DNA of 64,000 nt, from assembly GCA_004352715.1 (NCBI GenBank), contig SCFE01000011.1, positions 2,917,245-2,981,244 on the forward strand, read 5' to 3'. The position numbers and the translations under genes were made by a program. Below the pieces are notes generated by a model. It had not been told where the DNA came from. It was given only the letters and a program-made list of their open reading frames with translations, and did not search any database. Each line of letters begins with the position of its first letter. Position 1 is the stretch's first letter. Below, piece after piece: positions 11,913-24,637 of this stretch. The DNA is from Hofstenia miamia. Its lineage: Eukaryota; Xenacoelomorpha; Acoela.

Positions 11913-12314
11913 AAGCTATAAAGTGGTTACTCCACATATCTGCAGTTTACATTTATGCATTTATTGTGAGAAAGACGCACTGACAGTGTGTGTGGGGAAT
12001 CAAATATTTGATGATTCCGTTTGAAGTTTAACAGAAAGTATTATACTAAATTGCAGCAAATTTAGCAATATTGCGTGTCTTATACCCATAGTGATATAGA
12101 AGGCTCTATTTTATAGAAACATAACCATAGCATAAATATAATATTAAAACCCTATTTTATTGTGCATATATGGTCATTTGATTTGTTAATCCAATTTCAC
12201 AAGGATTTTCAAGCACACATACATAATGTTGTCACAAAGTCATGAATTTCTGAATTAATTTTTGATTTCTGCATTGTGCATTGTACATGCACGACTTGAT
12301 ATTTTGTATTTTAG
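11871..12314. other. TA tract, then presumed intron upstream of sulfurtransferase exon
   Basis: A TA microsatellite at 11872-11910 is followed by AT-rich DNA leading to a TTTTAG acceptor at 12310-12314. The exon that should encode about 60 upstream residues of the rhodanese domain was looked for here and not found. Confidence 0.5.
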
Positions 12315-13542
12315 AGAATGCAGTACCAACTGTGGAATATTTTGAAAGTCATGTTTCAAAATTGGGAATTGGTAATCAGCATCACGTGATAATTTACGAT
12401 TCAATGGAACTCCATGGTTTTTTTGCAACTTGTCGAGTTTGGTATTTACTGCAGTTGATGGGACATGAGAAGGTTTGAATTATCTTGACAATTTCACAGA
12501 ACCTAAAAGGAGGAGAGATGTCATGTTATCCTCATATTGGCAAATGTTTAATTTCTTCATTCAAAATATAAAATTCTATAGAAAATATCAATCGTGGGAA
12601 TCTAAGTTTACCATATTTTAGGATTTATTTTTAGTAATGATAAATCTATTTTACAAATAATTGTCCCAATCAGAAAATCCTGTCCATGCTTCTGATTGTG
12701 ATGTATGCAATTGGAGACTTTATTGACAAATAATTGTTCCCAATTTGTCCAAAATGGGACATTGTATTACTATTCGATTAAGATGTATGTATTACAATAT
12801 AATCTAGGGCTGCAAATGCTCAACACACAGAAATTATGAATTTTTTAAAGTCATTTAGTTTTTGTAGGTATCCATTTTGGATGGCGGTTTACAAAAGTGG
12901 GAGAGTCTTGGTTTCCCAGTTACTCAGGAAATCAAGCAATATCAATCTCAAGCATATAAAGCAAGCTTCCAGAATAAAAAAATAAGATCTTGTGAAAGTT
13001 ACGCAAAAACAATAGAGAGTGAAACTGCACCTGTAGTCCTCGATGCAAGACCAGAGGAACTTTACAATGGTTCAAAGCTGCATAAACCAGGTGATAATAT
13101 CATAATTCTATCTATAAGCCAATGTCACTTAATAAACTTACAACCTGTTCGCCAATCAATCAAATATGACAAATCTTGAACAGTTACTTATTAGTAATTA
13201 CACATTTCAATGCCTTCAATATTTCCCCTTCCGCGAAACCCTAGTTAACGTATTATTTTCCATTTAGATCACAAGGCAGGACACATAACAGGTGCTATCA
13301 ACATACCATTCATGAATTTAATCGATCAAGAACAGAAGTGTATGAAATCAGTTGAAATGTTGAAGAAAATATTTAACGATGTTGATTTTACCAAGGAAAG
13401 TGTGGCCTACTGCAATGTTGGAAACAAAAGTGCTATTCTACTTTTCGCATTGAATGTTTGCGGAAAAAACAATTGGTCATTATTAAAGGGTTCTATGGTT
13501 GAGATGCAGAAAAATTTTAAACATTTAATTGTAAAGGATTGA
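12315..13542 (+). CDS. Thiosulfate/3-mercaptopyruvate sulfurtransferase-like (two rhodanese domains), 5' end missing
   Basis: Enzymes of this family move a sulfane sulfur from thiosulfate or 3-mercaptopyruvate to an acceptor, in mitochondria or cytosol. Exons are 12315-12472, 12868-13090 and 13268-13542 (TGA). Introns of 395 and 177 bp have GT/AG ends and phases agree (0, then 1). The first exon gives the middle of the N-terminal rhodanese domain (SKLGIG...HHVIIYD, then LMGHEK), continuing across the junction into VSILDGGLQKW, a family hallmark. The last exon gives HKAGHITGAINIPF and the loop YCNVGNKSA, with Cys at the catalytic position, followed by the LNVCGK segment. About 218 residues are visible; family members are usually near 280-300, so the start lies upstream. 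The active loop (C-N-V-G-N-K-S) differs from the usual TST CRKGVT and MST CGSGVT types, so the substrate is uncertain. The TA-rich 3' flank leads into repeat A. Confidence 0.88.
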
Positions 13543-13645
13543 TTGATTAAAGAGACAGTTAGAATACTTAAAAATTCAAATTTAATAAATATATTTTTAT
13601 ATTTTCTTTGAATTTTCCACTTTTTATATATATATATATTTTTTT

Positions 13646-14604
13646 ATATATTCTATAGAATTTTTACTGAGTTTGAGCTCATTTATGCATATTGTTGTGT
13701 AATAGCCGTTTTTAAGTCGCCTTAATCTTCCATTGCTTTCTCCCATGTTCATCTTTGGATATTCAAACATTTCAATGAACAAGTTCAAATTCAGTAACAG
13801 CATATTGTCGTTAATTGAATTGTAAAATTTCATTTATTGCAGTGGTTTGTGGCAAAAAACTCCCTTTGCGGGGGTTAGCAGTGAAGTATTTTCTCTGTGA
13901 TGGACATTATTTTACAAAACCTGTACCGCGCTCATCTCTAACATGTATTCTGCACGGTGATCTATTTTGTAGCACAAATACTTTGCCATGGAGGACAACG
14001 AAATTTTTCCAATAAAGCACAGCTTTTATAAAAAACTTAATATGAGAAGGTATAAATCAAGTGCGGTTTCAAGTATTTGTGGTAAATGCACTACTGCCTG
14101 TTTTTCAGACTTAATTTGAGTAGTGGCAAATGGCAATGCAGTGGTATGACATTGCAATCATCAATCATCAATAAGAGTTCGAAATTTATTGAATTACCAC
14201 GTAATTCTAGAAATGATCAGTGTAAGTAATAAATTAACAGCAATAGAGGTCTGCTAAGACAATTCATTCGTACAGAATAAAGATTTCCCCTAATCAGCAT
14301 TTCTATATCTTATTTAATACAGTGTTTATTGCCTATACACCTCACTTAATAATCTACATTAGTATACATGAGAGGGATGCGACATTCAACTCATGAACAG
14401 GACCCAGTATTTCTTTACCCGTATCTAAGTCCAATTTTTGCCAGAGATAGAGTGGCGCCAAATAATTTAATTCAATTATATTTTCATTATATATAAGCAT
14501 TTTTCAGAGCCTAAGGTTTTAAAATGGTGATTTCGAATTGATAGCATTTTTGCTTCATAAAATATATTTCGATAGTTTTTTATTCAACATCGTGAATTTT
14601 AGGA
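13646..14604. repeat. Dispersed repeat A, copy 2 (empty MITE site)
   Basis: Matches 836-2043 but carries only TA at 14074-14075 where copy 1 has the 307-bp MITE. It joins without a break to LINE 3' sequence (repeat B copy 2), which suggests that A and B are adjacent parts of one element. Confidence 0.8.
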
Positions 14605-15015
14605 AGTTACAATGAAATATAAGAAAAAATTGAAAAGAACCATCAAATATGCAGCAATAATTTTAAATATATCAAAAGTTTCAGCAGTGGAATTTGTCAC
14701 CAAAACTTTGAAAGAAGATTTCATCCGGCAAGTGAATAAAATATCTCGAAATGAAAATCATCCGCTCTTTAATGCAATAAACATCAAAGATACTGCGTAT
14801 CAGGGTTGTCTACGTATGGCATCAAATACACTATTCTGTAGAACAAAGAAAATGAGTGATTCTTTTGTAGCTGTAGCTAGAAAATTCCTCACTTATAATA
14901 CCTTGCCTAATCCATTGTTGTAATTTCGTATTTTTTGTATATTTTGAACTTATTCCCTTTTATCATGTATTTGATACAGGAATTAAAGCAATTATTATTA
15001 TTATTATTATTAATT
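14605..15015 (+). pseudogene. LINE ORF2 C-terminus and ATT tail (repeat B, copy 2)
   Basis: A 103-codon frame (14612-14923) contains the same C-terminal segment as 9419-9655 with a few substitutions, an extra N-terminal KYKKKLKRT stretch, then a stop, a short 3' UTR and GGAATTAAAGCAATTATT repeats. It is the truncated 3' end of a non-LTR retrotransposon. The RT catalytic part is absent. Confidence 0.78.
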
Positions 15016-15084
15016 TATTCTCCTTAGTTACAATTTTGTTCATTTACTTTGTTGCAGGGTATGATATTTTCGAAAACAATTTTA

Positions 15085-15615
15085 TTACAATTCATGATTG
15101 GTCTTCAAAATAGTTAGCTGCATTTGATTTTTATATATAGGACACTCTTTGCTAAATGCGTTATGGTTACTATGTGATTTCTTAAACCTATTTGAATTTC
15201 TGCAGTTGATGCATTTATGCCTTTCCTTAACATTTTTAACTGGACAATTCTTATAGTTGTGATTATCCATGCAGAACATATAGTTAGATGTTTTCATTGA
15301 ACATGCCTTTGTTGAATGACCAAATTCACCACAGTTACTACATTTTCTTACAAAATCATGATCAAAAGTACGAACAATTCCAAAACCAAGTATTAATTTT
15401 TTACTAATCACTACAAGTCTCAATTTTGTTGAAACCTTCATTATTATTTCTTTGCATTTGCTATAATTGTTAACATTACTGTATATTAATTCACAATTTT
15501 CCATTTCAAAATCCTTGCGAATATTTTCTTTATCAGCAAATAGTTTGGACTTAAATTCCTTAAAGTTAGTTACGTTTTCATATGAAGGTATATTAGTAAT
15601 CTTGTTTCTTTGCAT
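15085..15615 (-). pseudogene. LINE ORF1-like protein with zinc knuckles
   Basis: A 176-codon frame with a basic N-terminal half, then three Cys/His clusters. The first is a textbook knuckle CSNCGEFGHSTKAC (C-X2-C-X4-H-X4-C, about residues 92-105). A second (CMDNHNYKNC) and third (CINCRN...H...C) are looser. ORF1/Gag-like nucleic-acid-binding proteins of AP-endonuclease LINEs (Jockey, I, CR1 groups) have this arrangement. No ORF2 follows on the minus strand, and the N-terminal side ends at a single-N join (15625) beside a TA tract, so the element is truncated at both ends. Confidence 0.75.
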
Positions 15616-15625
15616 AAGTTTGGTN

Positions 15626-15657
<32 letters not shown>

Positions 15658-15663
<6 letters not shown>

Positions 15664-16227
15664 TTATTTTTTGTACAATTCACCCCAACACAACAACAAT
15701 TTGCCATTGCCTAAGTGTAATAACAAGTACTGTACATTCAAATTTTAATCATGAATATGTTCAAATTCGATATCCTTGACACATTAAATCATTACCTAGA
15801 TCACGCAACTAGTAAAGAATGCTTACATTTTCACGTAATATGTATAGCATATAATGTGATTTCAAATTTGTTATTTAATCAAACTATCTTGCTGCTATAA
15901 GCTGAAGTTCCTAAAAACTTGCAACAACAAAATTAAATGAAAATTTAAAATTTGAGAAAGCAATTCAAAGCTTCTTGTGGGACATGGACGTGCAAAGGAA
16001 ATTGGAATTTCAATCCCATTGGATGTGAAGGGACAATGTGCGTACTCCGGTGATATTCTTCATCTATTCACTTAAACATTTGTCATTATGCACAATTAAT
16101 GAAAATATACTACAAATTGTCATAAAAAATAGATATTGAATTTCAATCACTGTTATAATTTTTCTGTCAAAAAGGGTGAATTGTGGTTCAACTATGCCTT
16201 TTCAATTATACTGCTAACCATATATTA
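15658..16227. other. No feature recognised
   Basis: AT-rich DNA between a TA tract and the palindrome-bearing element. No supportable frame. Confidence 0.5.
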
Positions 16228-17515
16228 TCCTAGAAAACCACCATTATTGGTCCAACAATGGCCACTGCTGGCACCCCTGGCCAACAATGGCAACTCATTT
16301 GCCATTCATTTGCCAACAATAACCAACAAAGCAAAAAGTTTTCAAAATCTTAAAATTCCACAATTTTACAGAGAAATTATTATATTATTGTATATAACAT
16401 AATCATTACATTAAAGTTTGATTTCAATTTTCAAAATGTATTATTTATCAGTTTCTCATAGCCATTAAGGGCCGGACAATGGCCCATTAATGGCATTGCT
16501 AGATCAATCTGCCATCTAGCGAACAAATATGAATTTAATAATTTACAATTATGACTGATCAAATTTCATTTTCATAACAAATGAATTTACTTAACCTTTT
16601 GTATTTGATAGCACAATTTAGTATGCCAGCTCTTGTTTTTATGCGCACTTTATAATAAATTCAATTGTTTGCAGCATGGTGTTCGATCTTAAGTATAATA
16701 TGCTATACACAGTTTCAACTGTATCATTAACCAGGCGAGTATCGAGGTATTTCTAGAAGGGGGAGGACCAATTCTTATCAGAGACATATTGGCTTAGGTA
16801 GTTTTTTCACCCTCTTAGCATAATTCCACGCTCGCCCGTGCATAAATTATAAATAAACCAAAAAGACAGACGGAGTTAATAAGAATACATGAAATAGTAC
16901 TTTTTTGCACTTTATGTCAAAAAAAGACTGTTCATCAATATATCAATCAAATCGAATGGGAATTAATTGAAATTAGCCTACCCCTGACCCTGACTCAATC
17001 AAATTAGACAAAGGTGCGAATTACAAATCATAATATGACATTAGCCATAATCAGTAAACTGCTGGTGGGAAACATGCAATATTTGTGACCACTGATGCCA
17101 TCAGTGGCAAATTGGTAGACCATTAGTGGCATCAATAATCAATGAGTAGATGCTTGCAAATAAAAGTCACTGCAATATTTTGATTCCTAATGTCTTTTAA
17201 TGTAACAAAAGGAATTGCGAAAAGATATTTTGAAATTTTTAAGTTGTAGAAATTATGATATACCTGCTAAACGTATTTTATTGGGCTTGTTTGTTTAAAC
17301 AGCAATGCATGAACAGCTTAACAATATAAAATTGTTGTTCTACACATAAATGTTAATGCTATAGTATCAAAAACTTACTGTTTGCCATCAATGGCCCAGT
17401 AATGGATGACGGTTGGCAAACATTGTTGGGCCAACAATGGATCAGCGGTCATTTACCACCAATATTGGCACAAACAATGGCCCATTAATGGACCAATAAT
17501 GGAATGCTTCCTGGG
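16228..17515. mobile_element. Candidate non-autonomous DNA element with CCA-N4-TGG subterminal arrays
   Basis: The right end reads CCATTATTGGTCC...CCCAGG when reverse-complemented and is followed by TA (17516-17517). The left end reads TCCTAGAAAACCACCATTATTGGTCC and is preceded by TA (16226-16227). The inner 13 bases match exactly and the outer part is degenerate. Both ends carry clusters of CCA-N4-TGG decamers (16240-16310; 16465-16500; 17085-17130; 17387-17505), often 11 bp apart, for example CCATTAATGG, A, CCAATAATGG. No transposase frame. The CCCAG/TA terminus resembles the MITE at 1268-1574. About 1.29 kb. Confidence 0.65.
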
Positions 17516-17818
17516 TATCAATTCCCATAGTTCCAATCATAGAAACTTGAAATAAGAGTCTTACACCATCAATTTCATGAAGAAACAGTAACTGCAACCA
17601 ATTGCATCATGAAAAAAATTAACAAATTTACGACTTAAATGCAGTTAATTGCAAGCATCAAATTTAGCAAATGTTGATAAGATTAATATTTTTGGGTTAT
17701 GGGGCAAGTAAACATCATTTTATAAAATATGAAATTCTAATAAGTATTTCAACTTAGGTTGATCTTTGAGGAAAGTTGTTGAGGCTAGGTTCCAAATTTT
17801 TACAAAATTTAAAAAAAC

Positions 17819-18135
17819 TTTCCAGGTTTTTCTGAGTTCATCATAATTACATCTCACATCTCTTTAAATATCAATTTTGATATGAATGTTTGCATTTGCA
17901 TAGGGAACTTTTCCAATACTTGGATTTGCAAAACTTCCACCCCTGACTGATCAGGAATGAATTCAAGTTCATATGCATTGTAATGTAACTTATTCCACCG
18001 GAACTACCATTGCTAGAACGTGTAGAAAATTACCGGGAACTGTCGAACATAGTGTTTAATTATAACAACAATTACATACAATGTTTCGTTCTGCAAAATA
18101 TTTCTGTAACGCGATGGCGTACGAAAATCGATTCT
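17819..18135 (+). repeat. Dispersed repeat D, copy 1
   Basis: This segment matches 59569-59852 in inverted orientation, from CCAGGTTTTTCTGAGTTCAT to GCGATGGCGTACGAAAATC. No clear termini and no coding frame kept between copies. Confidence 0.7.
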
Positions 18136-18439
18136 GATTGCTATTGCCTTAATACACATGGGATAAAAATTATTTTAAGGTTTGCGCTAAATAGACTGGT
18201 ATTTTTATGACATTTCGAAGTCTTTCTGCATGACAGCGCAATGAACTTTGTAGTGCTGCTGTTCTTCCACTTCAAGAGAAGTATTTTTTTGGAGGGAATT
18301 TCAGTTTTTATGCACTTAAGATCAAAAACTCAGAGCGAATAAAATTAGGATTCTCAAATGAAATTCAATTGCTCTGATTAGTTTAAATATTTATTGAATC
18401 ATTTGTTGGACATTGAATCTTATTTGAAGTGTTTCAGGA

Positions 18440-19667
18440 AATTGCTACATGTACAAATAATAATTCCTAATAACTAGATAAAGACTTATTGTCATCACCA
18501 ATCCCTTCGCGGAATGTTTTGAAAAGCTACTTTGTGAACAAATAGTTGAGTATATAGAAGACAATAATTTTAATTTCAGACAATCAATTTGCTTATAAGA
18601 AGTCATCTTCAAGTTCTCATTGTGTGTTGAGATTAACGGAGACCATAAGATCAAACTTAAACTCTAACCTTTGTTCATGTATTGTCCTCCTTGACCTGAG
18701 CAACGCCTTTGATAGCATCGACCACATGTTGTTAATGTGTTAATGGAGAAGTTATTACACATGAATTTTAGCGCTGATGCTGTAAAATTGCTTGAGGATT
18801 TCGTTCAGAATAGATTACAAAGAGTTAAGTTAAATAATACTTTTTCGAATTATGAAACTACCTTGCGAGGAGTGCCCCAAGGGACTGTTTTAGGTCCGCT
18901 GTTATTTACTTTGTATATCGATGACATACAATCAGTTGTGAATAAATCTGAATTAATTTTGTATGCTGATGACATTTGTATTATTTCTTCAGGCAACACA
19001 CTTGCTAATGCTAAAGCAAAATTGCAGAGTGATCTTGATAGAGTAACGGAATATCTCACTAATAATTGTCTTAAAATAAACACAAACAAAACGCAGTTCG
19101 GAGTTTTCTTCAATGATATAATTGAACCACAAGCTCAAATTAATATTTTACAGGAAACTGTGGATAGTCAAACCAACATAAATTACCTAGGTGTGGATAT
19201 TGATAATAAATTAGTTTTCACCAAATTTTTTNNNNNNNNNNNNNNNNNNNNNNNNNNNNNNNNNNNNNNNNNNNNNNNNNNNNNNNNNNNNNNNNNNNNN
19301 NNNNNNNNNNNNNNNNNNNNNNNNNNNNNNNNNNNNNNNNNNNNNNNNNNNNNNNNNNNNNNNNNNNNNNNNNNNNNNNTCCATATGAAACTATAAAACT
19401 TCAATCTTTAAATCTATTCCATAAATTCATGTTTGATCATAAATCAATTAAGTTTCTTGATAGATTCATCAACAAGACCAACAGAGGTAATAAAGCGGCA
19501 TCAATACTAAAAAATAGCACTAAATTCTGAGACAGTTCCTTTAGCTTAAATATAATCAAATTGTGGAATGCCCTAGACACTGATATAAGATATCAACCTA
19601 AATTAAAATTATTTAATAAAATACTGAAAGAGAATCTGAAAAATAACGTGTATATGCAATGCAAGTG
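18440..19667 (+). pseudogene. CR1-like LINE reverse transcriptase, interrupted
   Basis: The RT begins near 18490 in a broken frame (ISDNQFAYKKSSSS, then LLDLSNAFDSIDH with the first catalytic Asp). It continues in the 18737-19231 frame with RGVPQGTVLGPLLFTLYIDDI, the second catalytic motif LYADDI, and INYLGVDIDNKL, and then runs into a 148-N gap. After the gap, 19381-19667 encodes the C-terminal end (KFLDRFINKTNRG..., then IIKLWNALDTDIR). At least two stops or frameshifts occur (near 18729 and 19528). The palm core is intact, but the copy cannot make one protein. The 3' part is followed by AT-rich DNA without an obvious short-repeat tail. Confidence 0.88.
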
Positions 19668-19689
19668 ATCTTATAATTTACATTAGATT

Positions 19690-21300
19690 CACCCATTTTT
19701 ATTGTATTTGTTGACAATTTGTTTTTATTTTATTCATAATTATTCTCAATAGAATTGTTTCGTATTATTGCATTTGAAAGACTTGCAATCTTAAAAAATT
19801 TTGAACAGTATTTTTAAGAATTTTGTATTTCTTATTGTCATAGACTACTATTATTCTAAGTGTGGGCACTGGGTTAGAACAAATGTTATTGACGGTGCTA
19901 CAGTAGGTACAAGGTAGTTTCATCCAGAATCAATTTGCACTATATTTTGTGAAATTTTGATTTTGTGCGGCATAGTATATTTTAATAGGGTCGAACGAAA
20001 TGTAACTGTATTCTACGATGTTTCTCTAAATATCTAGAACATCGGGAATGTATTACTACCGAAAATTGCATATTAAAATGTGGACCTCGGATTTTTTCAA
20101 CTGTTTTATCAGTTCTGCGTTCTGGTGTTATAAAGTATTCTATGTTATTGTATAGTGGTTGCCAAGCTTTCCATGCTATGATATAAATAAATGGATGACT
20201 ATTAATTTGTGATATTATATTTGGCAAGCAATGCAAGCAATGATATTATCCTTTCCAAGCAATGTATACCACTTCGACAAGGGATATTGTGTCATGATTT
20301 CTTTGTAAATTTCTTAATGCTATATACTATTTCATTAGATTTCTATTTGAATAAATGAAAAATCAAACATTGAATATTTCACTATTTTATAATTGATGAT
20401 TGCAAATGGAAACTGCTATTACAAATTCAGAAATGTTTAATTTAGCATCCATTAAAGTACATAAAGCAAATTATTGGTTCAAGAACACATGGAGACAATA
20501 GTGTAAACATTGCTTTAATACAATACCTTTGAAAGCAATGACTTAAAGTCGCTTGTGATGTATATGAAAAGAAATTGTTTGAAATAATTGCATTCAATCA
20601 TTTTTCTGAATGTAAATCTATAACACTAACTTTCAATGTTACCAATAGGAAATTTCAGAAGTAACAAAAGGATGAAGTTTGCAATTATATTTCTAGCGTC
20701 ATTGCCAGGTAAGATCTATGCAAAAATCCATTAAATTTAGTAATTTCTATAATTTTATTTTTACTTAATTGGAAATTTCTCGGAAAGGAAATTATTTTGA
20801 AGGCTTATCTGTCTTTCATATCTCGATTCCTTGCTAAGAAAGTAACTTTGTTTAAAATGATATCGACTTTTCATTTTGAATTTTAATGGTAGTGAAAATT
20901 ATATAAAGTGAGAGATAGTGATTATTTGACAAACTGAGAAGTACCGTAAAAAGGGGGCTATTTTGAATGAACACATAAATGATTCATTTCGATATATTTC
21001 CATAATATACTTTTTGTTTCATTTTTACGTACACTAAAATGAAAGGATGCTTAAAATCCAAAGGTTGGTTGCCCGTGGCTGTACAAAATTTGCTGCGTTC
21101 TATTCTTTGAAAAATCACTGTTCCTGGTATTAAAAAGGTGGCATTAATAAACTCTTCTCCATCAAAATTAATTTTTAAATATTTTATTTCAGTTTTTACT
21201 TGTAAAGCAGGTCTACGACTCTATGCAGATTAAATTCTATTTTAAATTAGATTGCTTACTTAATTATTCTAAGAGCATCAGGAATTCTGACTGGTGCCAA
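19690..21300. other. No gene; repeat fragments
   Basis: A GGCAAGCAATGCAAGC cluster lies at 20220-20270, and 20325-20436 repeats 8672-8786. A frame at 19982-20236 has no recognisable domain. The block ends at a single-N join (21301). Confidence 0.5.
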
Positions 21301-21301
21301 N

Positions 21302-21314
21302 AGGAATTAAAGCA

Positions 21315-21348
<34 letters not shown>

Positions 21349-22324
21349 GAGCTCCTAATTACAGGATCTATATCACTGAAACGACATTCATGTTCAATGG
21401 CACTATTGCGTTATGTACTTATATTTATGCAAAAAAGACTAATTAAACCACGTTAGTGCATTGCTGTGATTTACTAACTTTTTCGCAAAACTGTATAGTG
21501 TACACAAATGAATTTTTTGTAAATTTGTCTACAATAATATTTTAGTAAATATAACATGTTAATTTTCACATGCTTCCTTAGTTTGAAACTTGAGAAACGT
21601 CCAGACTAAATTTGCTGACCGCTATGACCAAGGACTCACTTCAAAGTGAACTGTTTATACCGATTATAGGGTCATTTATATTATAACTTTCCCAGATCTC
21701 GCAGAGTCACAGAGTAATATCAATATATAAAATTCCTAGTCAAACTAATATGGAATGCTTGGCATACGCTTGCTTGCTTCGCATGGATAACGCCTTCAAA
21801 GATATGGCAAGCGTTTGGCAAGCAATATGGCAAACACTTAGTAAAGTTATGGCAAGCGAAATATTACAATATCTATGAAAATCTGTTTTAAATTATATTA
21901 CAATTTTAAACATTTATTTTACTATATATATTGACATGAATCATATTAATAACAAAATATTTTCAACTTTTTCATAATAAAATCAAATTTTAAGAAATCA
22001 TATAAACATATGTATATTTAATATATAATAAAATATTTATTCTATAATGAAATAAAATATTCGAACATCTTGTCAAGACTGACAGGTTCCTAAATTATGA
22101 AAGCTAAAAATTTATGAGAACAGTTTACCTAAACTAAACATGTTTATAGCAGCTGATTACAAACAATTTATGTCTGCTTCCCATATTAATTGAGGTATGG
22201 CGTACTTGGAGATTCTAAAATATTAATTACTAATATACAACTGAATTAATATTTTCATGATCTGATTTAGTGTCTGTGTGTGTAAAAATAAGTTACTTAT
22301 ATAAATTGTCATTACTTCAAACTA

Positions 22325-22328
<4 letters not shown>
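21302..22328. repeat. LINE tail plus dispersed repeat C, copy 2 (empty solo-LTR site)
   Basis: It starts abruptly after the N with the LINE tail AATTAAAGCAATTATTATT (longer ATT run than at 9713), then AGAGCTCCTAATTACAGG and the repeat C body. The TTAT at 21411-21414 is the unoccupied target of the 9802-10938 solo LTR. Confidence 0.8.
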
Positions 22329-22390
<62 letters not shown>

Positions 22391-22482
22391 TTATATATAC
22401 TTATATATAAATGCAAGTTAGAATCATCAAAATTTAATAAATAACCAAAACGTAACTAAAGTAAACATTACAATATTACAAT

Positions 22483-23290
22483 TTAGTACTTTGTTCTATC
22501 TCCTAGTGTTACAAAAGTAGCAGCCAATCTTCTCAGCATGGATTATACGAAAAGTCCTGCACAAATCCCTAATTTCCTCAAACTAGACTTATGCAGTTTT
22601 TGCAATTAGAACTTAATAAGAAGTATTTGGCAGATTACCCACATTCTTTTTATAGACGACGAAGCAGCTTCAATGGTGTTGAGGTCAGAAGAACAACCGA
22701 GCCAGTTCTCGGGAGACTTCAACCCCATTCGAATGCAACCAATTTCAGACTAATATTGAGGTATTGCAGTTATGAACCACCCTCTAGATAGAAACATTCT
22801 CCTGCATAATCTTTAAGCAAACAGCAGCATTGATCGTGGCTTTTTGTAGGAGAAGAGATAAGCTTCCTCTTTCTACGACTGAGATGAAACCCCAGATAAT
22901 TAAAAGTAGACATTGCTTCACTTCGTGACACTGTGCACCTGCATTGTACTATTGACCAGATGATCTTCTGACATTTGTTGAAAAACTATTATATTGACTC
23001 ACGATTGTCTCATCTCTGAAAAGTACCTGTGCCATTTTTCTGCAACGGTTTGCAAACGCCAATCGATCAGTCACATTCTTTCTTAAAAGGTTAGGAGTAG
23101 ACACAGGACGGTGCGATCACAGGCCCATGTCTACTGCTGTCTTCAATGAATGGTTGTAGTCCTCAAAACAACATGCTGAGCGTTGATTAAATGTCATGTT
23201 GGATGAATTACAACTGTGCGTTTGATGAATGGCTAAACAGTTCTGAACCAATGACATCTCGACACATATATTGCTGGAAATTGCAGATTG
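22483..23290 (-). pseudogene. Degenerate Tc1/mariner transposase
   Basis: Reading the minus strand in shifting frames gives Tc1 landmarks in order: a GL.SHRPVSTPNLL segment at the HTH/linker end; RLAFANR; FRDET with the first catalytic Asp; a WGFIS block; KATINAAVCLKI; SSDLNTIE with the third catalytic acidic residue; and a C-terminal RRLAATF...RTKY followed by a stop at 22483. Tc1 transposases of about 340 residues cut and paste DNA at TA sites. Several stops and frameshifts are present, so it is dead. It lies just beside a long TA microsatellite (22327-22389), a plausible TA target. I did not find clean terminal inverted repeats. Confidence 0.82.
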
Positions 23291-24606
23291 ATTCATGCTT
23301 GCATCTTATTTTAATCCTTAGCTGACACACGTTTATTTTTACCGATATCGATCAATGTAGTATGAAAAAATGAAAGGTTTTTAAGTATCAAAGCACTTAT
23401 TATGTATTGGAGACATTGATAGGGTAATAAAAAATTCTTTTGCTGCTTTTCATTTCCCTATTCAGGGGTTTTTAGTAGAATTACCCTACTATGTTATCTT
23501 CCAAAATAATGATGCGCACAAAACAATATTTTTAAGTAACTAGACCAAAATGGGAAATTTTTATTTCTGGTACAAGGCTCACATTACTATGATAAAGTCA
23601 GATTTTATTTTGCAGAAATCAGCAAAAATAGCGATTTTTACATGAAAATGCAAAAAAGTTGCATAATTTTATTGTCATCCATTTCTATGGGAATGTTGTA
23701 CAGATATAGGCCAAAGTTATTTTTGAAACCATCAAAATATTAGCCACTTCGAAGAAATTGCCAGCCAATTCTACTAGCTAGATTTTAGCCTTTCCATCAA
23801 GTTGCTACAACATGTTCTCATTTCTGAAGTATACATCGCCGCCCATTGAAATTTGGCAGAAATGTGTTTAATAGATAAATATTAAATTTCAGAAAATTTT
23901 AAGCAAAAATATTATTTTTCCGAGAGTTATCAATATAATAAGAGAGGGATGGGTAGCTTTACCCACCCAACTGCATATGCTTAAAACATTGAATCAATTC
24001 TTTTAATATTTGGTAGGGCAAAATAAAAACCTACAGAATGACTAAGCATATAAATTGACCTTATTAGTGCACTGAACTGTGACAGAATGATTTACTATTA
24101 TTTCCATCTATTATGGTAAGCAATGAATGTGATGTACAAGGAAACTGCTATTAGAGTTAGGCATTTCTGCTGTTTACAGAAAATATTATCACCTACTCCT
24201 AACAGCTTGTTAACAATTCAATTCTCACGTTGAAAAAATTGTGCGCATCTGGTATATAGCAAGTGGACGATGGAAATTTAATATGTGGGCAAGTAGTTTA
24301 ATTTAAACAAATCTGCGTTTTATAAGAAATATGCTTGGGATATTTTTTGAATGATATTTTTAAAATATTCAAAAAGCAATTTAGCAGATTTTTCTACGAA
24401 TGTTTTTATTGGACACATTTGAAAAAATTTTAATCGTCTTTCACACAAAGCTGTAATTACTAAAATCATTGAGCATATTCTTAAAAATCATAATTCAAAG
24501 GTTAACATACACATGAGCGTTCCCGAATAATAATTTCTGGGGCAAATCTCCCAAGATCGGAACACCTGGTTATCATTCAATATTTTTATTTCATTATTGT
24601 AGTAGC

Positions 24607-24637
<31 letters not shown>

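Noticed and set aside
2766-17515. CRISPR-like arrays
   Set aside because: The units are palindromes with 1-bp spacers and lie in an intron-bearing animal genome. No spacers and no cas genes.
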